The translations under genes and the position numbers were made by a program. 64,000 nt of DNA from JAFNAG01 sp963721405. Its GTDB lineage: Bacteria; Acidobacteriota; UBA6911. Location of the stretch: NCBI GenBank assembly GCA_963721405.1, contig CAVRJA010000006.1:186001-250000 (forward strand). The letters are read 5' to 3'. This document shows, in pieces, positions 17,588 through 26,359 of this stretch. The first letter of the stretch is position 1. Each line of letters begins with the position of its first letter. Below the pieces are notes generated by a model that saw nothing but the letters and a program-made list of their open reading frames with translations, was not told where the DNA came from and did no database searches.

Positions 17588-17834
17588 GGGGGTCGGACCG
17601 ACCGAAGTATTGTCTTCACAAGCATAAAGGGGAACAACCAGCCTCTGCAGACCCCTCAATTTCGATTTTAGGTCCCTTTTTCTGCAAATAAGCAGGTGCG
17701 GTTTACGTTCGCTAAGCTTGAGAGGCCTGCTTAAACGCAATAAATAGGGCCAAAAATCGAGATTGAGTCCCTTTTTTGCGCCTGTCTTGACGCTATCAAT
17801 CTGAGCATGTTCGGGTCGCTTCGGTCCGACCCCC
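17588..17834. mobile_element. Complete 247-bp element with GGGGGTCGGACCGA terminal inverted repeats
   Basis: The left end GGGGGTCGGACCGACCGAAG and right end CTTCGGTCCGACCCCC are inverted copies, differing by a 4-base duplication. Inside, CTCAATTTCGATTTT and AAAAATCGAGATTGAG form a second inverted pair. There is no coding sequence, so it is MITE-like. Partial copies lie at 4828-4951 and 7558-7740. It fills the gap between the 629-aa gene and the S9 peptidase. Confidence 0.8.
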
Positions 17835-17871
17835 CATTGACCCCCATTGCCTTCCGGGGACGATCGCGTGG

Positions 17872-20800
17872 CTACTTGATGATGGGCGAATCCCGGTTCG
17901 CGTCTTTCAGCAGGAACGGCACACCCTCCGTCATCCACTTCGGGGCAGGCGCGCCCTTCAGATAGTGATCAAAGAATTGGAAAAAGCGGATCGTCAGGTC
18001 CTTGCGGTTCGCCACCCCGCGAAGACCGTGTCCCTCGTTCGGGTACGCCAGCAGGATCGCATTCTTCTGGTTGAAGCGCAGCGCGTTGTAGAACGCGAGA
18101 CCGTTGTTGAATGCCACTGTGGGATCCGCCGTGCCGTGAAAGATGAGAAACGGCGCGGTTACTTCCGGCACGTGTGTGAGGGCGGACTCAAAATGATACA
18201 TCTCGGGATTGTCCCACGGTGACACACCTTCGCGCCCCTGGTTGTAGAGGTAGTAGTCGGGCTGGTTGGCGCCCGTCCCGCCCGTCACCTGGTAGGACCA
18301 TCCCCAGTTCTGGTTAAAATCGAAGTACAGGTCGGTGACGCCCGCGCCCATGCCGACGGCCGCGAACAGCCTCGACCGCGTGCCGATGAAGGCGGCCCCT
18401 TCACCGCCGTAGCTGTGCCCGTTGATGCCGATCCGTTTCGGGTCGACGTATCCCAACTCGATCACTTTCCTGGTGGCCGCCTCGACGCACTCGAGCATGT
18501 CGCTGTGCGACGCTCCGGTGCGGAAGTAAATGTCGGGCAGCATCGTGACGTAGCCTTCGCTCACGGCCTGGATCGGGGACGATCCCATGCTGCCCAGGTA
18601 CGCGGGCGCCGTGTACCGGTGCAGGTTCTGGGAGTTTTTCTCATAGAAGTTCACCAGCATCGGCCGCTTTTCGCCCGGCTTGTAGTCGTCGGGCAGGGCG
18701 AGGATGCCCTGCAGCCGCAGGCCGTCCTTGTTTTTGAAGTCGAACAGGATGCGGTGACCCCAGAGATATTCGGCCTGCTGGGGATTGGCGTCGGTGATCT
18801 TCTTCGCGTCCTTGAATTCCGGGCCGGAGACACGCAGGTCGGGGAACTCCGAAAAGGTCTCGCGCGTGAACAGAAGCTTGTCCGACTTGGCGGCCTTGAC
18901 CGGGGTGCTGAAATAGGCATCCTCGTAGACGAGTTCCTTCATTTGACCGCCCGCAAGTTCGTAGAATCCCGCCTTCTTGGTGTACTCGCCGTAGGCCGAG
19001 AGCAGGACGGGCTTCGAGAGATCGATCGTCCAGCGCTGGGCGCCCGGGCCGCCTCCCCGGCCGCCGCCGGGACCGCCGGGGCCCGGTTGATCGGGCGGCT
19101 CGGTCCGCACATATCGGAAACGGGTCTCGTTTTTGGCGCCTATCCCGGTCGTGAGATTGCGCGCCGCCGATCCGTCAAGCGGGAGTTGCCAGAGGTCGTG
19201 CCTGTGGTTGACCAGGACCGATTTGCCGTCGCTCGCGTAGCCCGCGATGCCGTACGACGGCCTTGGGCCCGGATGATCGAACTCCATGTCGACGAAGCCC
19301 GCCGGGCTTGGGCCGGCGAGCGTCCTGTTCGTGCCCCCGTCGAGGTCGTACGCCTGATACTTGTTGTCCTTCCAGTAGAGGAAGTAGTGGCCGTCGGGCG
19401 AGATGCCGAAGGTGTGATTGCCCGTCGACGTGTTGATCATCTGGTTTTTCAGCATCAGCGTGCGCTCGCCGGTCGTCGTGTTGACGCGATAGATGTCGGC
19501 GGCAGCCCGCTTGTAGTCGGAGATATAGCCGCGAGTGTCGCGCCCGACCGCCCAGCGGCCGTCCGGCGCGACATCCAGGTCGCGCATGGATTCGTCCGCG
19601 AGCTTCACGAATTTCGCGGCGGACACATCGAAGGTCTCACGGAAGGTGAAGTTCCGATCCGTCTCGGCCCGCGTCATCTGCAGTGACTGGACGCGATCGT
19701 CTTCGGTGTGCCACACGTCCACGTCCGCGACCTCGTCCGTGCCCTTTCGCGGGCCCGCGCTGGGTGCGGCGACCTGCTCCTTGATGCCGAAGAAGACGCG
19801 TTTTTTGTCGTCGCTCCACGTGAGCGTCGCCCGGTCGCTTGCCACCCAACCCTTCGAAAACCCGGCCGCCTTCGACGGATCCAGCGTTGCGGGCGCCAGC
19901 GGCGGATCGCAGGCGAGCGCCGCCTGCACATCCGGGAACGCAATGAGCACATTGTCCCGTTCGCGCATCTTTTCCACGTCGAGCCCCTTGAGCACCGCGA
20001 GCGCCGCGCCGTCTTCGCTCCATGTGAGCCGGTTGTAGTTCCTGGCATCGTTGTCGAGCGTGGTCGCGCGTCCGTTGCGCAGGTCGAGGACGAACAGGCC
20101 GTTGCCGTCCTTCAGGGCGGCATCCACCGTGTAGGCGAGGAGGTCGCCGGCCTTGTTGAAGGCGACATCGCCGACGCTGCCCAGCAGCTGATAGCGCCCG
20201 CTCGCCAGGTTGAGCAGGATGACGTCGACCCCGCGAGGGCCCGCCGGTGTGGTCGCGGCCCCGGCCGCCGCGCCGCCTGCCGGGCTTGCCGCCGCTCCCC
20301 CACGCCCCGGCCCGCCGCCGGATGCGCCTGCGGCCGTGGCCGGGCGCCGACGCAGGATCAGATGGCTCGAGTTCGCGGAGAATGTGAACGACTCGATGTC
20401 CTGCCAGGCCTGCACCGCACCGTTCGCCAGATTGCGCAGCTCAACGCGTCGCGGCGGGGTCGGCGCTTCCGTGCCGGCGCCCCGTCCCTGCGAGCCCGGA
20501 GCAACGGTTTGTGTTTCGCCCCCGGCCGGCGGCGCGCCGCCGCGCCCCCGCCCGCCGCGCCCGCCGCGTCCGCCGCTGGGATCGACCTGGTACGCAATCC
20601 AGCGCGAGTCCGGCGAAAAAATTCCCCCGGTCGCGTTCGGAACTTCCACGTCCTGGTTGGTTTCGAGGTCGAGGATGTGCAGAACCGGCTTTGCCTCCGC
20701 GGGGACCGTATTGGCATACGACAGTCCATACGTCACCCACTTGCCGTCGCCGGAGATCTGCTGTCCCCCGATGCTGCGCCAGCGCGTGTAATCATCGACG

Positions 20801-20934
20801 GTCAGCACCTTCTTGGACGGACTCTGCGCCTGTGTCGCGGTCAACACGTAAGCCGAGCCGGACATGACAAAGAGAACGAATACGAGAGGGGCCAGCCCTC
20901 GGTTCCAGGGGGATCTCATGCGGTTGGGATTCAT
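17872..20934 (-). CDS. Secreted S9 family prolyl-oligopeptidase-type peptidase
   Basis: 1020 residues. A signal peptide (hydrophobic GLAPLVFVLFVMSGSAYVL) precedes a long beta-propeller region and a C-terminal alpha/beta-hydrolase domain. Catalytic residues are visible: Ser in GHSYGGEGA, Asp in HGTADPTV and His in NEGHGL. The propeller contains Gly/Arg/Ala-rich low-complexity stretches (GGRGGRGGRGRGG and others) not typical of the core fold. It should cleave oligopeptides in the periplasm or outside the cell. The ATG 20934 is preceded by GAGGAGACT. It is a single-gene unit; the DNA upstream (21007-21220) contains one GGGGACTGACGACG repeat terminus. Confidence 0.93.
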   Translation of the reverse strand: MNPNRMRSPWNRGLAPLVFVLFVMSGSAYVLTATQAQSPSKKVLTVDDYTRWRSIGGQQISGDGKWVTYGLSYANTVPAEAKPVLHILDLETNQDVEVPNATGGIFSPDSRWIAYQVDPSGGRGGRGGRGRGGAPPAGGETQTVAPGSQGRGAGTEAPTPPRRVELRNLANGAVQAWQDIESFTFSANSSHLILRRRPATAAGASGGGPGRGGAAASPAGGAAAGAATTPAGPRGVDVILLNLASGRYQLLGSVGDVAFNKAGDLLAYTVDAALKDGNGLFVLDLRNGRATTLDNDARNYNRLTWSEDGAALAVLKGLDVEKMRERDNVLIAFPDVQAALACDPPLAPATLDPSKAAGFSKGWVASDRATLTWSDDKKRVFFGIKEQVAAPSAGPRKGTDEVADVDVWHTEDDRVQSLQMTRAETDRNFTFRETFDVSAAKFVKLADESMRDLDVAPDGRWAVGRDTRGYISDYKRAAADIYRVNTTTGERTLMLKNQMINTSTGNHTFGISPDGHYFLYWKDNKYQAYDLDGGTNRTLAGPSPAGFVDMEFDHPGPRPSYGIAGYASDGKSVLVNHRHDLWQLPLDGSAARNLTTGIGAKNETRFRYVRTEPPDQPGPGGPGGGRGGGPGAQRWTIDLSKPVLLSAYGEYTKKAGFYELAGGQMKELVYEDAYFSTPVKAAKSDKLLFTRETFSEFPDLRVSGPEFKDAKKITDANPQQAEYLWGHRILFDFKNKDGLRLQGILALPDDYKPGEKRPMLVNFYEKNSQNLHRYTAPAYLGSMGSSPIQAVSEGYVTMLPDIYFRTGASHSDMLECVEAATRKVIELGYVDPKRIGINGHSYGGEGAAFIGTRSRLFAAVGMGAGVTDLYFDFNQNWGWSYQVTGGTGANQPDYYLYNQGREGVSPWDNPEMYHFESALTHVPEVTAPFLIFHGTADPTVAFNNGLAFYNALRFNQKNAILLAYPNEGHGLRGVANRKDLTIRFFQFFDHYLKGAPAPKWMTEGVPFLLKDANRDSPIIK

Positions 20935-21152
20935 GTGTAGTCTCCTCGTGCCTGCCGCCGGAATTCCGGCGAAAGCGGATCTCAAAGCTGCGGAGCCGCA
21001 CAGCAAGCGGCGCTACTTCTGTTGTTGGTCTTGTCTTTGCCCCCAGAGGCACATCATCCGGGACGAATCAGGTCGGCAGGTTTGTCCCTCCGGGCTTTGG
21101 CGGCACATCTTACAGCGATTCCGCACCTCAACACGAGAAGTTTTCTTAGCAC

Positions 21153-21166
21153 GGGGACTGACGACG
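21153..21166. repeat. Solitary GGGGACTGACGACG terminus
   Basis: Exact 14-base match to the left end of the elements at 25910 and 36717, followed by related sequence as far as GAGGCCTC. It sits directly downstream of the decayed VWFA-like gene and may mark the left boundary of the decayed block that ends near 22387. Confidence 0.75.
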
Positions 21167-21220
21167 CTAATTCTCTCCCAACATTACGGAAGCATCCATT
21201 TGGAGCCATTTGTAGAGGCC

Positions 21221-21536
21221 TCAGAGTCGGAAGACCCGCGTCACGCTGGGAATCAGTTTCTGTCCGTCCTGCACCAGCGGGTTCGCAGCCTCCACTTTCG
21301 CCCGGTCCTTCTCCTTCGTCGCGTTGTACAGGACGTCCTTGAGATCCGTTCGCTGGCTGCTCAAGACCACGGAACTGATCGGGATCCGTTTCTCTTCCTT
21401 GTTGAGATTGGGGATGGTGAAGCTGAGTGCTGGCCCGGAACGTGAACTGGTCCTTCGCAGTGGCGGGCGCATTCTGCCCGACCTGCTGCGGGGCGGCGCT
21501 GAGCGCGAAGAGAAGAATTGTCAGGATCAACCTCAT
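21221..21536 (-). pseudogene. Remnant of a VWFA-related acidobacterial secreted protein (N- and C-terminal pieces joined)
   Basis: Reading leftward from ATG 21536 the frame gives a signal peptide, MRLILTILLFALSAAPQ, and a short mature start. A second frame then gives FTIPNLNKEEKRIPISSVVL and NPLVQDGQKLIPSVTRVF, which resembles the C-terminal part of the VWFA-related proteins common in Acidobacteriota. The large middle, including the VWA domain, is missing and the two pieces are out of frame with each other, so the gene is dead. The C-terminal frame stops at 21221, beside a GGGGACTGACGACG terminus. Confidence 0.65.
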
Positions 21537-21538
21537 GA

Positions 21539-21834
21539 TCAGAACCTCGCCCGCAAAGTCGTTTGCAGGCTGCGCATCGGGTTGGCCACCGCCGGCAGCC
21601 CGAACTGGGAGCTGGAAACGAGCGTGTTCCAACCGGGGAAGGTGACGTGATTGATGGCGTTGGCGGAATCTACTCTCAAGTCGCCCCCGGAACGGGCAAG
21701 CCACCGAATGTGACCCGTCCGTGATGCCCGGCAGCGGCCAGCGCCAGGCTGCCGGCCCCGAATAAAACCAGTGCCGCGATGGTCCGGCGGGCAAACGCCT
21801 TTCGTGCACCCGCGTTTTTTCCCGAGTCTTCCAT
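21539..21834 (-). pseudogene. Remnant of a TonB-receptor-like protein with most of its middle deleted
   Basis: From ATG 21834 the sequence reads a signal-like N-terminus (RTIAALVLFGAGSLALAAAG) and then GRVTFGGLPVPGAT, the start of a carboxypeptidase-regulatory-like domain as in acidobacterial TonB-dependent receptors. Another frame at once continues with LRVDSANAINHVTFPGWN, SSSQFGLPAVANPMRSLQ and TTLRARF-stop, the typical last strand of such receptors. About 700 or more residues that should lie between are absent. Its TGA is 2 bases before the VWFA-like start, as expected for a former operon. Confidence 0.65.
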
Positions 21835-21858
21835 AATGAACCAGGCGTGATGAGCCGG

Positions 21859-22202
21859 CTAGTTGCCCGAGGGCTTGTCGATCCGGTCGATCACGAGGAT
21901 TTCGACCGGGCCCTTTTGCGATTCCAGTCTGAGTCCCAGCTGTTCCTGCAGCGCGGTGAAGATGGATGGACCGGAAGAATCGCCGGCCGGCAGACCGGCG
22001 TCGGGTTTTTCCACCCCTGCGATTCCTACGCCTCTCTCGCTTTCATCGGGCGTCCACTGCAGGCTGTAATCGAAATTGCCGGTGAGTCCTGTACCGTCTA
22101 TCACGGGCCTGCCCAGCGCCTGCGCCAGCCTTTGGACGAGGAGCGAGAGGGGGGCGCCCTCGGCGTTCAGCTGGCCTCTTCCCGTTCCAAAACCTTCGGA
22201 AT
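21859..22202 (-). pseudogene. C-terminal remnant of a TIGR03435-like protein
   Basis: The frame reads GRGQLNAEGAPLSLLVQRLA, QALGRPVIDGTGLTGNFDYS, SGPSIFTALQEQLGLRLESQ and KGPVEILVIDRIDKPSGN, matching the conserved C-terminus of the TIGR03435 soil-bacterium family. No start codon or N-terminal half exists: the frame runs straight into the GGGGACTGACGACC terminus at 22203, so the element truncates it. Family function is unknown. Confidence 0.75.
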
Positions 22203-22387
22203 GGGGACTGACGACCGCAACCCTCTTTCGACGCTATAGAAAACTGTCGGTGGGGCCATCGGGAGAGGCCTTACATTCAATTTTCGGTCCCGAGTTTTCG
22301 GTCTGAGGAAATCTCCGGTTCTCGGGCAGCCGGCACAGTCGAAGAGGGGATTAGTTAGCGTCGTCAGTCACCGAAGGAAAGTCCCCT
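22203..22387. mobile_element. GGGGACTGACGACG-family element, degenerate right end
   Basis: The left end is GGGGACTGACGACC (22203). The right end reads CGTCGTCAGT (22359-22368), then a 14-base insertion, then CCCC. The interior carries GAGAGGCCTT, also seen in other copies. There is no coding sequence. It abuts the truncated TIGR03435-like gene. The remaining DNA to 22715 holds nothing I can support beyond the ribosome site of the next gene. Confidence 0.7.
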
Positions 22388-22715
22388 CAGGAATCGCTAG
22401 GCTCACGAATGGAATGCGTGTAAAGTCGTGGTCGCGCAGCGCTTTCTCTATAGAGATGTTTCCGGAGCGCCCCTGTGCCGGGCACATCGTTCGTTGAAAC
22501 CAGAATCTAGGATTTGGGTAAAGGCATCGGGGTCCGGATCGCTGTCGGCGCCGATCTCGGTCAGCGACCAACCTGGCTTGTCTTGGCTGAAAATGCCCAC
22601 CCCGATTCCGATATCGACCCCAATCCCGAGAATCCATGGCCTTTCCAGAGTCAGTTTTTCGCCGGGCGTGCTGGAATGTCCGAAGCGTTTACGCCCATCA
22701 GGTCGAGGAACGAGG

Positions 22716-24209
22716 ATGTCTGAAGAAAGATACACGGACTACGATGAGGTCCTTTACCCGGGACTTTGTTACCCGAGCACGCACCCGGATCATCTGGCCA
22801 CACTGGCCTATCTTTTCGGGCTTGACCCCCGGCCCATCCATCGATGCCGTGTCCTGGAGATTGGCTGCGGAGACGGCGCCAACTTGATTCCGATGGCTTT
22901 TGGCCTGCCTCAGAGTGAATTTCTCGGAATCGATCTGGCCGGACGGCCCATTGCCGAGGGGCAGGATTTCATCCAAAAACTGGGATTGAAGAATATCTCC
23001 CTGCGCAAGCTGAACCTGATGGAGTTTTCCGAAGGCCAGGGTTCATTCGACTATGTAATTGCGCACGGTATCTACTCCTGGGTGCCGCCGCCGGTGCAGG
23101 ACAGTTTGCTGCAAGTCTGCCGTGCTTCGCTTAGCCCCGACGGCGTCGCCTACGTCAGCTATAACGCCTATCCCGGCTTCTACATCCGCCAGATGCTGCG
23201 CGAAATGATGCTATTCCACGTGCACCAGGCGCCGGATCCCCGGACAAGGCTTACACAGGCTCAGACATTGTGCCAGCTGCTGAAGAGCGCGCGCGTCAGG
23301 TCCAACGAGCTGGACCTGCTGCTCAAGGAAGAACTGACATCGATTCAGCAACGCCATCCCGCATGCCTGTACCACGATGATCTTGCGGATGTGAATCGGC
23401 CGGTCTATTTTCACGAATTTGTGGAGCACGCCGGCCGGCACGGCCTGCAATATCTGGCCGAGGCTGAGTATCCCATGACGCAGGACGCCGACTTGACTGA
23501 TCCCGCCCGTGAAGCCTTGCGCAGCCTCGGCGACAATCGCCTCCTTAAGGAACAATATCTAGACTTCGTCAGGTGCCGGCGGTTTCGTCAGACCCTGCTC
23601 TGTCGACAGGAAGCGCCGGTACAAAGCCAGGCGGTGCGGGAGCGGGTGCGATTCCTGCGGGCATCTTCCTCAGCCAGTCCGGCGCCGCCTGCCGTTGACA
23701 TGGACCCGGCTGTCGAGGCGACATTTCGCGGAGCCAACGACGCGACTATGATGTGCCGCCACCCGGTGGCCAAGGCTGCAATGCTTGTTCTCATCGATGC
23801 CTGGCCTCGTTCGCTTGCTTACGGCGAGCTTGTTGCCGGAATCGGGGACCGGCTGGGAGTGACGCCGCCTGACTGGAATGAGGATTTGGCCGCCGAGTTC
23901 CTGTTGGCGTCCTACCGGCTGGGAGTGCTGCAATTGCACTCGTACGAGCCGCGTTATTCGCTCGAGCCCGGTGCCCAGCCCACTGTCAGCCCGGTTGCCC
24001 GGCTGCAGGTAGGGAAAGGCGATCTTGTCACCAATTTGCTGCACCTGGCAGTCCGCTTCACAAATGAAAACGAAAAACGCGTGATCCGCAAGCTGGATGG
24101 TACAAGAACTCTTGACGACCTGGCACGGGAACTGGACAAGGAAGGCGGCGAGGCTGTAGATCTCGATGCTTTTCTGAAGGAACTGGGCCGGCTGGCCCTG
24201 CTCCTGTGA
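22716..24209 (+). CDS. SAM-dependent methyltransferase with regulatory domain
   Basis: 497 residues. The class I methyltransferase fold starts with YDEVLYPGLCYPSTHPDHL, then motif I VLEIGCGDGANLIPMA and FLGIDLAG, followed by FDYVIAHGIYSWVPPPVQ. The middle matches the methyltransferase regulatory domain (Pfam PF10119 type) and a C-terminal winged-helix-like part follows. Substrates in this family are unknown. Start ATG 22716 follows GAGGAACGAGG. The PAAR gene 300 bases downstream on the same strand may be linked. The 24210-24508 gap shows no gene I can support. Confidence 0.88.
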   Translation: MSEERYTDYDEVLYPGLCYPSTHPDHLATLAYLFGLDPRPIHRCRVLEIGCGDGANLIPMAFGLPQSEFLGIDLAGRPIAEGQDFIQKLGLKNISLRKLNLMEFSEGQGSFDYVIAHGIYSWVPPPVQDSLLQVCRASLSPDGVAYVSYNAYPGFYIRQMLREMMLFHVHQAPDPRTRLTQAQTLCQLLKSARVRSNELDLLLKEELTSIQQRHPACLYHDDLADVNRPVYFHEFVEHAGRHGLQYLAEAEYPMTQDADLTDPAREALRSLGDNRLLKEQYLDFVRCRRFRQTLLCRQEAPVQSQAVRERVRFLRASSSASPAPPAVDMDPAVEATFRGANDATMMCRHPVAKAAMLVLIDAWPRSLAYGELVAGIGDRLGVTPPDWNEDLAAEFLLASYRLGVLQLHSYEPRYSLEPGAQPTVSPVARLQVGKGDLVTNLLHLAVRFTNENEKRVIRKLDGTRTLDDLARELDKEGGEAVDLDAFLKELGRLALLL

Positions 24210-24508
24210 ACAATCCCCATTCAAGTGCCCTGGACGGCCTGAGTGCATGAATTCATAGATACGGTGATGTTGGGAGCAGACTCCGGCGGCGCTCAGGCAG
24301 GAGGCGCAGTTCCGCAGCGCGACGCTGCCGGGCGCCATTCCTGAACCTGTTGGTGGAACGCGACAGAATCCGCTTCACGAACAGCCACACCAGGAGGTAC
24401 GATTTCAGGTAGGAAAGTCCGCAAGTCGCAGCCGAGCGGAAGGTGCGGCGGGATCGGCTCAAAAGGTGAGCCGGGACGCGGCCATTGCGCAGAGAGGAGA
24501 AATAGGAC

Positions 24509-24832
24509 ATGCCAGGTGCAGGTCGTCTGGGAGACTTGGCGCAAGCGTCGCCGCATCCGCACGGGTGCCCGGGCTGCCCCCATCCGCACGTGGGTCCCGC
24601 AATCCTTGGCTCCCCCAACGTCACGATCAACAAAATGCCCGCGTTGCGTGTCACTGACAATGGGGTTGCCGCCGCGTGTTGCGGTCCGAACCTGTGGGTG
24701 GCGCAAAAGGGAAGTGCGACCGTGTTGATCAACAACCTGTCGGCCTTCAGGATGACGGATATGAGCACGCACTGCGGCTTTGCCCCGGGCAGCCTCATTC
24801 AAGGGAGCCCGGATGTCATCGTCGGCGGTTGA
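24509..24832 (+). CDS. PAAR-domain protein
   Basis: 107 residues, essentially all PAAR domain. Features are GRLGDLA, a metal-binding-looking HPHGCPGCPHPHVGPAILG near residues 16-34, GSPNVTINKMPALRVTD, VAQKGSATVLINNLSAFRMT and GSPDVIVGG at the end. PAAR proteins form the sharp tip of type VI secretion or contractile-injection spikes and recruit effectors. No VgrG, sheath or tube gene is in this window, so it is an orphan spike tip or part of a dispersed cluster with the LysM/PGB gene at 15027. The ATG follows GAGGAGAAATAGGAC. Confidence 0.88.
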   Translation: MPGAGRLGDLAQASPHPHGCPGCPHPHVGPAILGSPNVTINKMPALRVTDNGVAAACCGPNLWVAQKGSATVLINNLSAFRMTDMSTHCGFAPGSLIQGSPDVIVGG

Positions 24833-24847
24833 CGCGCCGCCAAAGGA

Positions 24848-25945
24848 TTATTCCGCTCGCTTTCTCGCCAGCACGACGTCCAGGACAAAGCGAAACATGA
24901 GGCGTCTGTGGCCGGGCACGGCCCACGGAAGATCAATCTGCTCCAGGATCTCGTAAGACAGGTGCGGCAAAACCGCGTTCCTTCCCGAGAGTGCCGCGCG
25001 CAGCGCTTCCGCCCCGGTCATGGCGGAGGTGGACCACCATTCGCCCGGCGGAGTGACCCGGGCGTCCCAGCTATAAGGGGTCCCGAGCAGGAGAAGCCCG
25101 CCCGGGGAGAGCAACGCATCGAGTTGTCCCAAGGCAAAGATCGGATCAACAACCGTGTCGAGCAGAGAAATCGCCACGACGAGAGGAAACGCCTCTGCTT
25201 CGAGAGGAGGCGAGAGCACGTCCCCGAGCAGATAATGAATCGACGATGCCGGCGGGCGCGACCGCGCCGCGAGGTGGAGTGGGGCGAAGTGTCTGCCTTC
25301 GATGCAAAATGGGACCGTCACTTCGCCGCAGTCTGCAAGCCGCCGTGCCAGCCGCAGCACTTCAAGACGCAGGTCCAGTCCGAGGGCGCCCTGCTGAAAA
25401 AGGGGCGCCAGCGCGTGCAGCAAGCCTCCCGGTCCACAGCCAGCCTCGAGCATGCATTTCGCCACGGTATTGTCGGGAGCACGATGACGGCCGAGCCACT
25501 CGAGGACACACCGCAGCAGGGCGCCGTTGCATTCGAGCTCGGCGCTTTGCGGACTGGCAGGGAAATGGGCCAGCCCGTGAAGTGCGGCAAAGACCACCTC
25601 CCCCCATTTCTCGTTTTGGGGATCCAGGCCGCCGAACCGGGCGCATGCCTTGGCGGCATCCTCAGGATTATTGCAGATCCAGTCTGCCTCGCCCGGCGCC
25701 GGCAGCCTCGCCGTGAAGAATTCAAGATCCGGCGGCACGCAGCGGATCCCTTCAACGCGCGGATAGCTTCGATCGCAGATTCCGCACCGGTCGGCCGACG
25801 AGCCGTCCGGCAGCGGCCCTGTCGGGCGTAAGTACGATACCACCAGCCTGCCGTCCGCCCCCGGAACCCGACAGCGCGGACAAACCAGTGCCGCCGGGAA
25901 CTGTTCATCGGGGACTGACGACGATAACCAATTGGAACCGTTCAT
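24848..25945 (-). CDS. Zinc-ribbon SAM-dependent methyltransferase, 5' end altered by a repeat element
   Basis: 365 residues. An N-terminal ribbon (CPRCRVPG ... CGICDRSYP) is followed by a class I methyltransferase domain with LEAGCGPGGLLHALAPLF (motif I) and GLDLRLEVLRLA. Such zinc-ribbon methyltransferases often modify RNA or quinone-type substrates, but the substrate here is unknown. The only in-frame ATG (25945) lies inside the GGGGACTGACGACG element: the first dozen residues (NGSNWLSSSVPDE) are encoded by the element end. The native start was probably lost or moved; expression may therefore be changed. It converges with the PAAR gene. Confidence 0.8.
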   Translation of the reverse strand: MNGSNWLSSSVPDEQFPAALVCPRCRVPGADGRLVVSYLRPTGPLPDGSSADRCGICDRSYPRVEGIRCVPPDLEFFTARLPAPGEADWICNNPEDAAKACARFGGLDPQNEKWGEVVFAALHGLAHFPASPQSAELECNGALLRCVLEWLGRHRAPDNTVAKCMLEAGCGPGGLLHALAPLFQQGALGLDLRLEVLRLARRLADCGEVTVPFCIEGRHFAPLHLAARSRPPASSIHYLLGDVLSPPLEAEAFPLVVAISLLDTVVDPIFALGQLDALLSPGGLLLLGTPYSWDARVTPPGEWWSTSAMTGAEALRAALSGRNAVLPHLSYEILEQIDLPWAVPGHRRLMFRFVLDVVLARKRAE

Positions 25946-26195
25946 GAAGGGTTCGATTTTGGCCCCTGAAACAGGCCTTAGACCAAAAAATGACTTCGAT
26001 TTTTGGATCTAAGGCATGCATGTCCGCGACATGTCGTGGTCGGTGTTCCCTGGTACCCGGAACTTTCTTACAGAAATCGAGGATTTTAGGCTTAGTGCCA
26101 AATTTCGGGCCTGAAATCTGGTTCCAAGCGCCATTTTGTGGGCGACTAAATGAGCTGAATTAAACTGCATGAATTAATCGGCGTCGTCAGTCCCC
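25910..26195. mobile_element. Complete 286-bp GGGGACTGACGACG element
   Basis: Left end GGGGACTGACGACG (25910-25923) and right end CGTCGTCAGTCCCC (26182-26195) are perfect 14-base inverted repeats. An inner inverted pair, GCCTTAGACCAAAAA and TTTTTGGATCTAAGGC, forms a stem. No transposase is encoded; it is MITE-like. Its left end provides the start of the methyltransferase at 24848-25945 and its right end the last codons of the small gene at 26174-26353. Confidence 0.85.
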
Positions 26196-26353
26196 GGGGT
26201 CACCTCAGTGGGCTGGTCGGGGAGCTCGGTAACATTCTGGCCCATTGCCCTGGCCTCTTTGCGCCCCCTTCGGGCATCGCGTTTTTCCTGGGCACGCGCC
26301 GTGCGCTTCAGTTCTTTCTGTCGCTTGAGGAAAGACGGTCTCTTGGTTGCCAT
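26174..26353 (-). CDS. Small basic protein (59 aa), companion of DEAD-box helicase genes
   Basis: Reads MATKRPSFLKRQKELKRTAR, AQEKRDARRGRKEARAMG and an acidic tail. Small, highly charged proteins of this form are often encoded just after DEAD-box helicase genes in bacteria (recollection, not checked). The ATG is preceded by a strong GAGAGGAGTACGTC site. The final residues (PGTDDAD) and the TAA come from the right end of the 25910-26195 element, so the native C-terminus is altered. It lies immediately downstream of the helicase remnant on the same strand. Confidence 0.65.
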   Translation of the reverse strand: MATKRPSFLKRQKELKRTARAQEKRDARRGRKEARAMGQNVTELPDQPTEVTPGTDDAD

Positions 26354-26359
26354 GACGTA

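Noticed and set aside
18415..19686. 423-codon plus-strand frame opposite the S9 peptidase
   Set aside because: Antisense to a well-supported peptidase, no recognisable motif, biased composition.
24253..24802. Minus-strand frames opposite the PAAR gene
   Set aside because: The plus strand encodes a clear PAAR domain with a strong ribosome site; the minus frames have no motif.
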